From NCBI GenBank assembly GCA_017616705.1, contig JAFZXQ010000042.1, positions 1 through 7,897 on the forward strand: a stretch of 7,897 bases of DNA, written 5' to 3'. The stretch comes from Clostridia bacterium (GTDB taxonomy: Bacteria; Bacillota; Clostridia; Christensenellales; UBA1242). This document shows positions 1 through 6,129 of the stretch, one piece after another. The position numbers were made by a program, and so were the translations under genes. The notes below the pieces were generated by a model. The model was not told the DNA's origin. It saw only the letters and a list, made by a program, of their open reading frames with translations, and did not search any database. Numbering within the stretch: the first letter of the stretch is position 1; each line of letters starts with the position of its first letter.

Positions 1-1134
1 AAAAATCTTAGGTTGAGTTTGACTTTGATTCTCTCCGCCCAGTTTTAAAGTTGAAGCAGCAAATTTATTTCCGGCTAAGAAATCACTAAATTTTGTTTTA
101 TCAAAAACACTTTCAGCAATTGGTTTTATAATTGTTGGCTCGTCTTTTTTATCGTTTGATTCATCACGAATCATGGCTTCAAAAGCGCTATTTTGGAAAC
201 CGGTTGCGATAACTGTTATCTTAATTCTATCTTTATATTCTTCGTCAATTGTTGCGCCAAAAATAGTGTTAGCATGAGGGTCAACAACTTCTTTAACAAG
301 CCTAACAGCTTCGTTAACTTCGTCAAGGCTCATATCAAAGCCACCGCAAACGTTAATAATAACTGCTTGCGCACCTTCAATTGTTGTTTCAAGAAGTGGG
401 CTTGCAACGGCTTGCCTTACTGCATCAACGTTTCTTCCTTCGCCAGAAGATTCACCAATTCCCATATGAGCAAGGCCCCTATTTTTCATAACCGTTCTAA
501 CGTCAGCAAAGTCAAGGTTAATAAGTGATGGAGTTGCGATTAAGTCGGCAATTCCTTGAATTCCTTGTCTTAAAACATCATCAGCATATTTAAATGCGTC
601 AACAAAGCTTGTTCCCTTTGGAACAACTTGCAAAAGCCTATCATTAGGAATAACAACCAAAGTATCAACACATTTAGAAAGATTCTTAATGCCCATTTCG
701 GCATTATTCATTCTTGTTCTTCCTTCAAATTCAAAAGGCTTTGTTACAACGGCAATTGTTAAAATTCCCATTTCTTTAGCAATGCTTGCAATAACAGGAG
801 CAGCACCCGTTCCTGTTCCACCACCCATTCCGGCAGTAACAAAAACAAGGTCAGCGCCTTTTAATTTTTCAGCAATTTCCGCTCTGCTTTCTTCAGCGGC
901 TTTTCTTCCGACTTCAGCATCAGCACCAGCTCCACGCCCACGCGTTAATTTTTCACCAATTTGAAGTTGGTCTTGGGCGTTAGAAATCATAAGCGCCTGT
1001 TTATCAGTGTTAACCGCTAAAAATTTAGCTGATTTAACGCCAGCCGCAACCATTCTGTTTATTGCGTTATTACCGCCACCACCAACACCAACAACTAATA
1101 TTTGGCAAATTGGAGCAATATTACTAAAATCCAT
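1..1134 (-). CDS. ftsZ: Cell division GTPase FtsZ, partial (3' end beyond the window)
   Basis: Tubulin-like GTPase that polymerises at mid-cell into the Z-ring and recruits the divisome. Translating the minus strand from the ATG at 1134 gives 378 open codons with no stop before the window edge. The N-terminal GTP-binding motif [13 protein letters not shown] lies at residues 16-28. The tubulin signature GGGTGTG is at 104-110. The T7 synergy loop N206-L-D208-F-A-D211, which completes GTP hydrolysis on the neighbouring subunit, is intact (usually NVDFADV). The globular core ends near residue 320, followed by a Lys/Asp/Ser/Gln-rich linker. The conserved C-terminal peptide that binds FtsA, SepF or ZapA is outside the window. 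The start is set by GGGGGAG (1140-1146), five bases before the ATG. Only 12 bases separate it from the ftsA stop, so the two are co-transcribed. Identification is secure. Confidence 0.98.
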   Translation of the reverse strand, partial: MDFSNIAPICQILVVGVGGGGNNAINRMVAAGVKSAKFLAVNTDKQALMISNAQDQLQIGEKLTRGRGAGADAEVGRKAAEESRAEIAEKLKGADLVFVTAGMGGGTGTGAAPVIASIAKEMGILTIAVVTKPFEFEGRTRMNNAEMGIKNLSKCVDTLVVIPNDRLLQVVPKGTSFVDAFKYADDVLRQGIQGIADLIATPSLINLDFADVRTVMKNRGLAHMGIGESSGEGRNVDAVRQAVASPLLETTIEGAQAVIINVCGGFDMSLDEVNEAVRLVKEVVDPHANTIFGATIDEEYKDRIKITVIATGFQNSAFEAMIRDESNDKKDEPTIIKPIAESVFDKTKFSDFLAGNKFAASTLKLGGENQSQTQPKIF

Positions 1135-1146
1135 AAGTTCTCCCCC

Positions 1147-2289
1147 TTAATTAATAGCTAAAATATTTAAATAACCATCAGTTATGTCAATACAAACGTC
1201 AAGCAAACCTATTTCAGAACTAGTGTCTGGCCTTGAGATATGAGGAATGTTTGGTTTTACTAATTCAACCCTTCTTCCTAATCTCTTGGTTAAATAGTCT
1301 TTAATTCCCTTAATATAATTAAGGCCACCGCCCGTTATATAAAGCGGAATATATTCAGGAAAATCATAAACACAATTTGCTAATGACTTTTCAATATATT
1401 TTGCAATTAAATCAATTCTATCTCTAATAATTTGGTTAGTGTCTTTAGCGGCAAAAGATTCAATAACGTCTTTGTTAGCAACATCATAAGTATCATCTTT
1501 TCCGGCTTCCCAACTTATAACTGCTTTATGTTTTAAGTTTTCAGCAACGCTAAACCCAATCTTTAAGCATGATGATAAGTCAGCAGTAATATATCCGCCA
1601 CCCATTGAGAAGTTAGATAAGAATAATAAGCCATCACCTCTTGATAACATAACATTTGTTGTTATATATCCGCAGTCAACAAGTAAAACATATCTATCTC
1701 TTATTTGAGGCTCAAACATATGAAGGCATTCAGCAAGGCAAGCGCTAACGTAATAAGTTTGTCTTACGCCAATTTCGCTGAAGATATTTTCCATAAAGTC
1801 AAGGAAATTGTTTTCCGCCAAAACATAACTAACTAAGCCATTAAGCCTTGTTGCATAATTACCAATTGGATCAATAACTCTTCTTCCGTCTTCAAGAGTA
1901 AAGTAAATTGGAGAATTATTAATAACAGTATGAGTTGGATATTTAAAGTTGTTATTAGTAAAATAAAGTTGGTCAACTTCTTTTTGAGTTATCTTCTTTT
2001 GTTTTGCAAAGGTTAAAGAACATTCTTTGCAAATAACTGTTGAGAATTCGCCAGGAACGCCAACAAAGGCTTCCGTTATTTTCATTCCTGAAGAGCTTTC
2101 AGCGTTGGCAATTGCAAGACCAACTGCCATTTTAACAGTTTCAGGCTCAATAAACTGGCCGTTTTCAAAACCAGCGTAATCACTAACCCCTTTACCTAAA
2201 ATTCTAAAGGTGTTATTTATTCCTCTTTCACCGATTAAAGCCGTTATGCTAGATGAACCGATATCAACAATTGCAACACTTCTTGCCAT
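1147..2289 (-). CDS. ftsA: Divergent, short FtsA (actin-like cell division protein)
   Basis: Actin/Hsp70-fold ATPase that normally tethers FtsZ to the membrane and recruits later division proteins. Phosphate-1 motif VDIGSSSI is at residues 8-15. A FtsA-specific 1C (SHS2) domain follows at about 82-160, including IDPIGNYATRL. The phosphate-2 region reads DCGYITTN (205-212), where the family usually has DxGGGTTD, so two glycines and the last Asp are replaced. The adenosine motif TGGGLNYIKGI (319-329) is good. At 380 residues it is shorter than the usual 410-440. It stops soon after the GLLD segment and has no linker or amphipathic C-terminal helix. I chose the ATG at 2289 over the GTG at 2292 because GGGGG (2296-2300) is six bases from the ATG and only three from the GTG. 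It is first gene of the ftsA-ftsZ unit. A MreB or DnaK-like protein is less likely given the 1C domain and the adjacent ftsZ. Confidence 0.9.
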   Translation of the reverse strand: MARSVAIVDIGSSSITALIGERGINNTFRILGKGVSDYAGFENGQFIEPETVKMAVGLAIANAESSSGMKITEAFVGVPGEFSTVICKECSLTFAKQKKITQKEVDQLYFTNNNFKYPTHTVINNSPIYFTLEDGRRVIDPIGNYATRLNGLVSYVLAENNFLDFMENIFSEIGVRQTYYVSACLAECLHMFEPQIRDRYVLLVDCGYITTNVMLSRGDGLLFLSNFSMGGGYITADLSSCLKIGFSVAENLKHKAVISWEAGKDDTYDVANKDVIESFAAKDTNQIIRDRIDLIAKYIEKSLANCVYDFPEYIPLYITGGGLNYIKGIKDYLTKRLGRRVELVKPNIPHISRPDTSSEIGLLDVCIDITDGYLNILAIN

Positions 2290-2305
2290 CACAATCCCCC
2301 AGAAT

Positions 2306-2323
2306 ATAATTATTCATAATTAT
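2306..2323. repeat. Tandem palindrome ATAATTAT x2 in the ftsA leader
   Basis: The self-complementary octamer ATAATTAT occurs at 2306-2313 and again at 2316-2323, separated by TC, so the copies are ten bases (one helical turn) apart. The second copy overlaps the putative ftsA -10 element. It could be an operator. In such AT-rich DNA it could also be chance. Confidence 0.35.
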
Positions 2324-2351
2324 GTTACAACAAAATTGACAAGAGTGTCAA
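2322..2351 (-). promoter_or_regulatory. Candidate promoter of ftsA-ftsZ
   Basis: On the minus strand a perfect -35 TTGACA (2346-2351) is followed after 18 bases by TAACAT (2322-2327, 4 of 6 to TATAAT). A better -10, CATAAT (2319-2324), would need a 21-base spacer, which is too long. A promoter is expected here because the divIB terminator lies just upstream. The -35 is convincing and the -10 uncertain. The 5' leader would be about 25 bases, including the GGGGG ribosome-binding site. Confidence 0.5.
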
Positions 2352-2395
2352 ACACAATTGCCTTAATTTTCCCAACTTATATAAAATTTTTAGAT

Positions 2396-2421
2396 AAAAA
2401 AACGAGCCAATCAGCTCGTTT
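2396..2421 (-). terminator. Intrinsic terminator behind divIB
   Basis: On the minus strand, AAACGAGC pairs with GCTCGTTT (2414-2421 with 2400-2407) around a six-base loop, and the 3' arm runs into seven Ts (2396-2402). It starts three bases after the divIB stop codon. It should separate divIB transcription from ftsA-ftsZ. Confidence 0.9.
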
Positions 2422-2424
2422 ATG

Positions 2425-3213
2425 TTAACTTGTTATTCCTGACCCAGATTCTAGCGTGAAATTTTCAGGAACTGTTATAATTCTAGTGTTGGCGTTATCA
2501 CTTCCCTGAACATAGTTTTGATAGTGATTAAATCCGCCAACCGCTTTTTCACTTAAATTATTAAGGCCAAAGATCTTCATTGTTACGCCGTCATCTAAAA
2601 CCAAAGTAATAAGCGGTGTTTCGCCCTCATTTGCTTCATAATCAATTGTTTTAATAATATTAAGATTTAACTCAACGTCATCATCAATAACTCCGCGATA
2701 AAGGCTAAAAGTTATATCCTTCTCGGTTTGTTTTTCAATCTTTTTGCCAAGGCTAACGTTAGTTACCCCAAAGTTATTCCAAATCGCTAGTGATTGCTCA
2801 CTTGTAGTTAACTCACTCTCGCTAACAGTTCTTAAAACTTTAAGTTCTGTGTCAATAATAGCCCAATTGCTGCCTTCATAATTTATTCTAAAAGCGGGAA
2901 CTCTTTGCTCAATATAAACTATTAGTTTATCAGGGAAATTCCTTTTAACGCCGGTAACTTTAGCATAAGGGAAATTCTCTTCAATTTTTTCAATGTTTTG
3001 GTCATATTTTAAAAACAAAATATTCTTGCCAATAGGAAAAGACGCAACCCTAACGATTTCTTCCTTGTTATATTTACTAATTTCATCGCCATAAGCAAGG
3101 TAATCAATCGTTACGCTTCTAAGAGAAAACAAAGCGCTTCCGGCAATCAAAAGAAGGGCTAAAACGCCTAAAATTGAAACAACAATAATTAAACTTTTCT
3201 TGCTTTTTAGCAT
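2425..3213 (-). CDS. divIB: Cell division protein DivIB/FtsQ
   Basis: Bitopic membrane protein of the divisome. It forms the FtsQ/DivIB-FtsL-DivIC complex that controls septal peptidoglycan synthesis. The 262-residue product has a short basic cytoplasmic start (MLKSKK) and one transmembrane helix at about 7-29. An extracellular POTRA domain follows at about 31-100, containing IGKNILFLKY and the typical FPDKLIVYIEQRVPAF segment at 93-108. A beta domain (about 109-250) and a short Gly/Ser-rich tail complete it. Length and architecture match Gram-positive DivIB, which is about 260 residues. The ATG at 3213 is preceded by AGAGGT about six bases upstream. The gene lies 67 bases behind murA, has its own strong promoter in that gap, and ends at a terminator. 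The family is clear from architecture even though sequence conservation is low. Confidence 0.93.
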   Translation of the reverse strand: MLKSKKSLIIVVSILGVLALLLIAGSALFSLRSVTIDYLAYGDEISKYNKEEIVRVASFPIGKNILFLKYDQNIEKIEENFPYAKVTGVKRNFPDKLIVYIEQRVPAFRINYEGSNWAIIDTELKVLRTVSESELTTSEQSLAIWNNFGVTNVSLGKKIEKQTEKDITFSLYRGVIDDDVELNLNIIKTIDYEANEGETPLITLVLDDGVTMKIFGLNNLSEKAVGGFNHYQNYVQGSDNANTRIITVPENFTLESGSGITS

Positions 3214-3235
3214 TTGTTACCTCTTATCTAGTTTA

Positions 3236-3264
3236 ATTGTAGCAACTTTTTATGCTTTTGGCAA
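3236..3264 (-). promoter_or_regulatory. Promoter of divIB (extended -10)
   Basis: TTGCCA (3259-3264; 5 of 6) and TACAAT (3236-3241; 5 of 6) are separated by exactly 17 bases. The -10 is preceded by TGC, giving an extended TGn motif. Transcription would start near 3229, leaving a leader of about 16 bases that holds the AGAGGT ribosome-binding site. There is no terminator hairpin behind murA, so divIB may also receive read-through from murA. Confidence 0.7.
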
Positions 3265-3276
3265 ACAATTTGCTAA
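3258..3276. promoter_or_regulatory. Imperfect palindrome over the divIB -35 box
   Basis: TTGGCAAA and TTTGCTAA are inverted repeats with one mismatch around a three-base centre. The left arm covers the divIB -35 element. The site lies entirely in the murA-divIB gap. It is a possible repressor or activator site. A hairpin in the murA 3' end is an alternative, but no T-run follows. Confidence 0.3.
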
Positions 3277-3280
3277 TGTT

Positions 3281-4537
3281 TTAACTAGAACTTCTTATAA
3301 TATCTGCGCCAACGCTAGCTAACTTATTTTCAAGTTCAAAATAGCCCCGGTCAATATAGTTAGCATTTAAAACGTGAGTTTCACCATGAGCAGCAAGCCC
3401 CGCTAAAACAAGGCTAGCGCCACCCCTAAGGTCAGTTGCATTAACCTGAGCGCCATAAAGCGCTTTAACTCCTCTAACAATCGCCATTCTATCTTTTATA
3501 GTTATGTTGGCGCCCATCTTTAATAATTCTGGAACGTGTTTAAACCTTGTTTCAAAAAGGTTTTCAGTTATAACGCTCATTCCGTCACTAACCGAACAAA
3601 GTGCCATAAGCGGAGCCTGAAGGTCAGTTGGAAACCCAGGATATGGCTGAGTTTCAATGCTAGCAATGCTTGAAAGCCGCCCTTCACATTCAATCGTTAT
3701 TTTGTTTTGATCAGTTTTAATTTTACAACCAGCGCCTCGCAGTTTTTTTATTAGCGAATAAACGTGTTCATAATTAGCATTATTTAGTTCAAGACGTCCG
3801 CCTGTTATTGCCGCTGAAAGAAGATATGTTCCCGTTATAATTCTATCTGGAATAGGAAGATATGTTCCCCCACTTAACTTACTTGCGCCAATAACTTCAA
3901 TTGTGCTAGTTCCAGCGCCACTAACCTTTCCGCCAATTGAATTAATAAAGTTAGCAAGGTCAACAATTTCAGGCTCTTTAGCGCAATTCATTATCGTTGT
4001 TTTGCCCTCGCCTAAAACGCTTGCCATCATAATATTTTCCGTTGCGCCAACGCTCGGAAAATCTAAATGAATAATTCCTGACTTGATTTTATCAACGCTA
4101 CAATTAATAAAGCCGTGTTCTTCAACTATTTCAACGCCAAGTTCCCTTAAACCTTGAAGATGAAGGTCAATTGGCCGGCTTCCAATGTCGCAGCCGCCCG
4201 GATAAGCAACCCTTGCTCTTCCAAACCTTGCAACCAGCGGCCCAAGCATAAAAATTGACGAGCGAATAAACCTAGCAAGCGTTGGCTCAATTTCAAACTT
4301 GGTTATGTGGCTATTATCAATAACACAATCATCATCAATAAAACTAACCTTTCCGCCCATTTTCTCTAAAATCTCAAACATTTTAACAACGTCAATGATT
4401 TTAGGAACGTTTTTAATCATTATTGGTTCTTCGGTTAAAATGCTTGCCGCAATAATAGGCAAAACTGCATTTTTAGCACTTTCAACAACAAGGCTTCCCG
4501 CTAGTTTTCGTCTTCCGTGGATAACAAATTTTTGCAT
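3281..4537 (-). CDS. murA: UDP-N-acetylglucosamine 1-carboxyvinyltransferase MurA
   Basis: Catalyses the first committed step of peptidoglycan synthesis in the cytoplasm: transfer of enolpyruvate from PEP to UDP-GlcNAc. The 418-residue product has the normal length and two-domain EPSP-synthase-like fold. Key residues fall at E. coli-like positions: K22-N23 in SAKNAVLPI, the catalytic Cys at 116 in the flexible loop PGGCDIGSRP (residues 113-122), D305 in PGFPTDLQAP, and R397 in YIDRGY. With Cys rather than Asp in the loop, the enzyme is expected to be fosfomycin-sensitive; this is family knowledge and untested here. The ATG at 4537 has GGAG five bases upstream. It is transcribed divergently from the orphan gene at 4629 and lies upstream of divIB, a common Bacillota arrangement. 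Paralogues (MurA1/MurA2) cannot be told apart from this window. Confidence 0.97.
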   Translation of the reverse strand: MQKFVIHGRRKLAGSLVVESAKNAVLPIIAASILTEEPIMIKNVPKIIDVVKMFEILEKMGGKVSFIDDDCVIDNSHITKFEIEPTLARFIRSSIFMLGPLVARFGRARVAYPGGCDIGSRPIDLHLQGLRELGVEIVEEHGFINCSVDKIKSGIIHLDFPSVGATENIMMASVLGEGKTTIMNCAKEPEIVDLANFINSIGGKVSGAGTSTIEVIGASKLSGGTYLPIPDRIITGTYLLSAAITGGRLELNNANYEHVYSLIKKLRGAGCKIKTDQNKITIECEGRLSSIASIETQPYPGFPTDLQAPLMALCSVSDGMSVITENLFETRFKHVPELLKMGANITIKDRMAIVRGVKALYGAQVNATDLRGGASLVLAGLAAHGETHVLNANYIDRGYFELENKLASVGADIIRSSS

Positions 4538-4556
4538 ACAAACTCCACTTTATTTC

Positions 4557-4586
4557 ATTTTACGCCTTAAATATAAATTCTGTTAA
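4557..4586 (-). promoter_or_regulatory. Candidate promoter of murA
   Basis: TTAACA (4581-4586; 5 of 6) and TAAAAT (4557-4562; 5 of 6) are 18 bases apart on the minus strand. The leader would be short (about 13-15 bases) and holds the GTGGAG ribosome-binding site. An alternative -10, TATATT, lies slightly upstream but has no good -35. Confidence 0.5.
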
Positions 4587-4593
4587 AATGGTC

Positions 4594-4622
4594 TTGATTA
4601 TTGGCATTTTTTATTATATAAT
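4594..4622 (+). promoter_or_regulatory. Promoter giving a probable leaderless mRNA
   Basis: TTGATT (4594-4599; 4 of 6) and a perfect TATAAT (4617-4622) are separated by 17 bases. Only six bases (TTTCTT) lie between TATAAT and the ATG at 4629, so the expected start of transcription coincides with the A of the start codon. The inverted six-base arms AAAATG (4585-4590) and CATTTT (4605-4610) flank the -35 and could form an operator. Confidence 0.7.
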
Positions 4623-4628
4623 TTTCTT

Positions 4629-5078
4629 ATGAAACTTTACAGAGTTGTTCATAAAAATGAACTAAAAAATATGTTAAACAATGATAAAAGTGCGCTAGGA
4701 GCATACCCTAACCAAAGAAATATGCTATCAAGCACTTTTCATTATGATACAACAAAAAAATACTTGCACTTTTTTTATAATAAAAATGCCTGCCAAAATA
4801 TTTTTGATTTAAACAAAAACTTACTTGAATTTGAAGAAAATGGAAATATTAAAGATTATTTTATTGTTAGTTTTAACATTCCCCTTTCAAATGTTATAAA
4901 TAATACCTCTTGGGGATTTTATACTCCAATTGGTGAATCAAATTCTGGCTATGATTATAGCATTAAAAGACGATTGGAAGCCGTTATTGAAGCAAAAGAT
5001 TTTGATAAAAATTGGGTTAGTAATGTTGAAATTGCAAACTTTATATATTTTGATAAATCACAAGATTTAAACAGATAA
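4629..5078 (+). CDS. Hypothetical protein, 149 aa, AT-rich orphan
   Basis: I do not recognise this family with confidence. It is a soluble 149-residue protein with no signal peptide or transmembrane helix. Visible features are an N-terminal LYRV (3-6), an MLSSTFHY segment (32-39), a KKYLHFF strand (43-49), a hydrophobic DYFIVSFNIPL stretch (76-86) and a RRLEAVIEAKDF segment near the C terminus (114-125). The order Tyr-Arg, Ser-Ser-Thr, then late glutamates loosely recalls the R-S-E triad of ADP-ribosyltransferase folds, but the match is too weak to assign. Codon content is strikingly AT-rich: 4801-4860 has 10 G/C of 60 bases. The ATG lies six bases after TATAAT and no SD precedes it. The next Met (residue 15) also lacks an SD and would delete the LYRV strand. 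It is divergent from murA and convergent with the Nudix operon, so it forms its own unit. Confidence 0.8.
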   Translation: MKLYRVVHKNELKNMLNNDKSALGAYPNQRNMLSSTFHYDTTKKYLHFFYNKNACQNIFDLNKNLLEFEENGNIKDYFIVSFNIPLSNVINNTSWGFYTPIGESNSGYDYSIKRRLEAVIEAKDFDKNWVSNVEIANFIYFDKSQDLNR

Positions 5079-5094
5079 TCAAATTTAAAATTTT

Positions 5095-5130
5095 AAAAAA
5101 CAAAAAGCAGGGCCGTTGCCCTGCTGTTTT
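5095..5130. terminator. Bidirectional intrinsic terminator
   Basis: An eight-base-pair GC-rich stem, AGCAGGGC/GCCCTGCT (5106-5113 with 5118-5125), has a CGTT loop. An A-tract (5095-5106, broken by one C) gives a T-run on the minus strand, and GTTTT follows on the plus strand. It lies 27 bases after the plus-strand stop and 14 bases from the minus-strand stop. It therefore serves both convergent units, with the stronger T-tract in the minus direction. Confidence 0.9.
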
Positions 5131-5138
5131 AAATCATT

Positions 5139-5636
5139 TTAATTATCAAAACTTTCTTTGTTAATTTTAAAAACTATTGGTGAACAAGTCGTAACAACTG
5201 GAAAAGGTAAATCATTACTTGGTTTTATCTTGTATGCCAAACTTATAAATGCGGTTAAATTCACCCCACTAGTCAAGCAAATAACCGTATCCTTTTCATC
5301 ATATTTATTAACGATATCTCTTATCGCTTCTCTTATTCTCATTTGACAATCAATCCAACTCTCTTTTTTCTTTAAAGAAGGCTCATTACTAAACTCATTA
5401 AACCTTGGCTCATCATAAATTGGAATGTTTAAATATTTATTTATGATTTCTGCGCTCTTTTTACATCTAAAATAAGGCGAAGTATAAATCGCTTTATAGT
5501 TTAGCTTATTATCAAGCGACTTTAATAACTGAGAAACAATCTCACAATCTTTATAACCGATTTCAGTTAAATCATCATCTTGAGTTGGAGGATTGCTAAC
5601 TTTTCTATTCCCATGGTGAACATATAATATATTCAA
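5139..5636 (-). CDS. Histidine-phosphatase-fold protein, probably active-site degenerate
   Basis: A 165-residue protein of the phosphoglycerate-mutase-like (RHG) superfamily. These enzymes form a phosphohistidine intermediate to remove or move phosphate groups. The N-terminal motif reads YVHHGNR (5-11), with H8 in the catalytic position and His replacing the usual Arg before it. The conserved TSPYFRCKKSAE segment (52-63) supplies R57, and E81 sits in RFNEFSNE. The closing motif, normally SHG, is TSG (122-124), so the second catalytic His is Ser123. Activity may be lost or altered. The start codon is TTG at 5636: AAAGGAG (5644-5650) sits seven bases upstream and the next residues give the expected first strand NILYVHHG. 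It begins 17 bases behind the Nudix stop and is last gene of the operon. Substrate unknown; small-metabolite phosphatase or pseudo-enzyme are both possible. Confidence 0.88.
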   Translation of the reverse strand: MNILYVHHGNRKVSNPPTQDDDLTEIGYKDCEIVSQLLKSLDNKLNYKAIYTSPYFRCKKSAEIINKYLNIPIYDEPRFNEFSNEPSLKKKESWIDCQMRIREAIRDIVNKYDEKDTVICLTSGVNLTAFISLAYKIKPSNDLPFPVVTTCSPIVFKINKESFDN

Positions 5637-5643
5637 AATTCTT

Positions 5644-5650
5644 CTCCTTT
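5644..5650 (-). promoter_or_regulatory. Ribosome-binding site that fixes a TTG start
   Basis: The minus strand reads AAAGGAG, the strongest SD match in the window, seven bases before TTG at 5634-5636. No in-frame ATG with a comparable site exists before the catalytic HHG motif. The TTG start is therefore well supported. Confidence 0.8.
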
Positions 5651-5653
5651 GAG

Positions 5654-6115
5654 CTATTTTTTTATTTCGCCATAAATATACTTTACATCTTCCCTTAGCT
5701 CTTCATTATTATTTGTATAATCATTATAAAAAGCTGAAGCAATTTCAGGAGGCATAAGTGGCAAATTGGGGATTTCTTCAATATTAATAAGTTTTGGTAT
5801 ATAAACACCATTTGTTTGATTGTTCTGAAACTCCTCACCATTACCGGTTCCAAATTCCCCTGAAACCCACTCTGATAAATAAAAATGTTCAATTGCTCTT
5901 TGGTTTTCATAAATATAAACTTTTTTAATTGGTTTAACAACTATGCCAAATTCTTCAAACACTTCTCTTTTAACGCAATCAACTTCTGTTTCATTTTCTT
6001 CAATACGTCCACCAGGAAAAGTATAAAAAACTCGTCCTTCTCTTTCTCGATACATTGAAACAAGTTTACCTTCATGAACAATTATTGCTCGCCCACTAAT
6101 TCGTTTTTCATCCAT
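5654..6115 (-). CDS. Nudix hydrolase
   Basis: Soluble hydrolase that cleaves nucleoside diphosphates linked to another group, using Mg2+ bound by the Nudix box. Numbering from the chosen start, the box is complete at residues 36-58: G36, E42, then R50-E51-V52, E54-E55, G57, I58 (Gx5Ex7REUxEExGU). It is preceded by the typical YTFPGG turn. Substrate (8-oxo-dGTP, ADP-ribose, sugar nucleotide or other) cannot be read from the box. I place the start at ATG 6115 (153 residues) because GGGAG (6124-6128) lies eight bases upstream. The longer frame from ATG 6130 would add MGENN. It has no SD but shares a base with the preceding stop (TAATG), so coupled reinitiation there is the alternative. It is the middle gene of the three-gene operon, 17 bases ahead of the phosphatase-like gene. 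Confidence 0.93.
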   Translation of the reverse strand: MDEKRISGRAIIVHEGKLVSMYREREGRVFYTFPGGRIEENETEVDCVKREVFEEFGIVVKPIKKVYIYENQRAIEHFYLSEWVSGEFGTGNGEEFQNNQTNGVYIPKLINIEEIPNLPLMPPEIASAFYNDYTNNNEELREDVKYIYGEIKK

Positions 6116-6129
6116 ATTATTTTCTCCCA

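Noticed and set aside
193..964. Plus-strand open frames at 193-528 and 689-964
   Set aside because: They lie wholly antisense to the well-conserved ftsZ, have no SD site, and their products look like complements of FtsZ codons.
2210..2428. Plus-strand open frame over the ftsA start and divIB end
   Set aside because: It overlaps the ftsA N terminus, the ftsA promoter and the terminator. No SD precedes it and the protein resembles nothing.
4299..4586. Plus-strand open frame of 95 codons antisense to the murA start
   Set aside because: murA identity is certain here, and this frame lacks an SD and any domain.
4629..5138. Toxin-antitoxin pair at the orphan gene
   Set aside because: Only one gene lies between murA and the terminator, and no small partner frame with an SD was found.
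5158..5346. Plus-strand 62-codon frame antisense to the phosphatase-like gene
   Set aside because: No SD, and the hydrophobic product is explained by complementing the real gene.
5695..5940. Minus-strand 81-codon frame inside the Nudix gene
   Set aside because: It is an out-of-frame overlap of the Nudix coding region; the real frame carries a full Nudix box.
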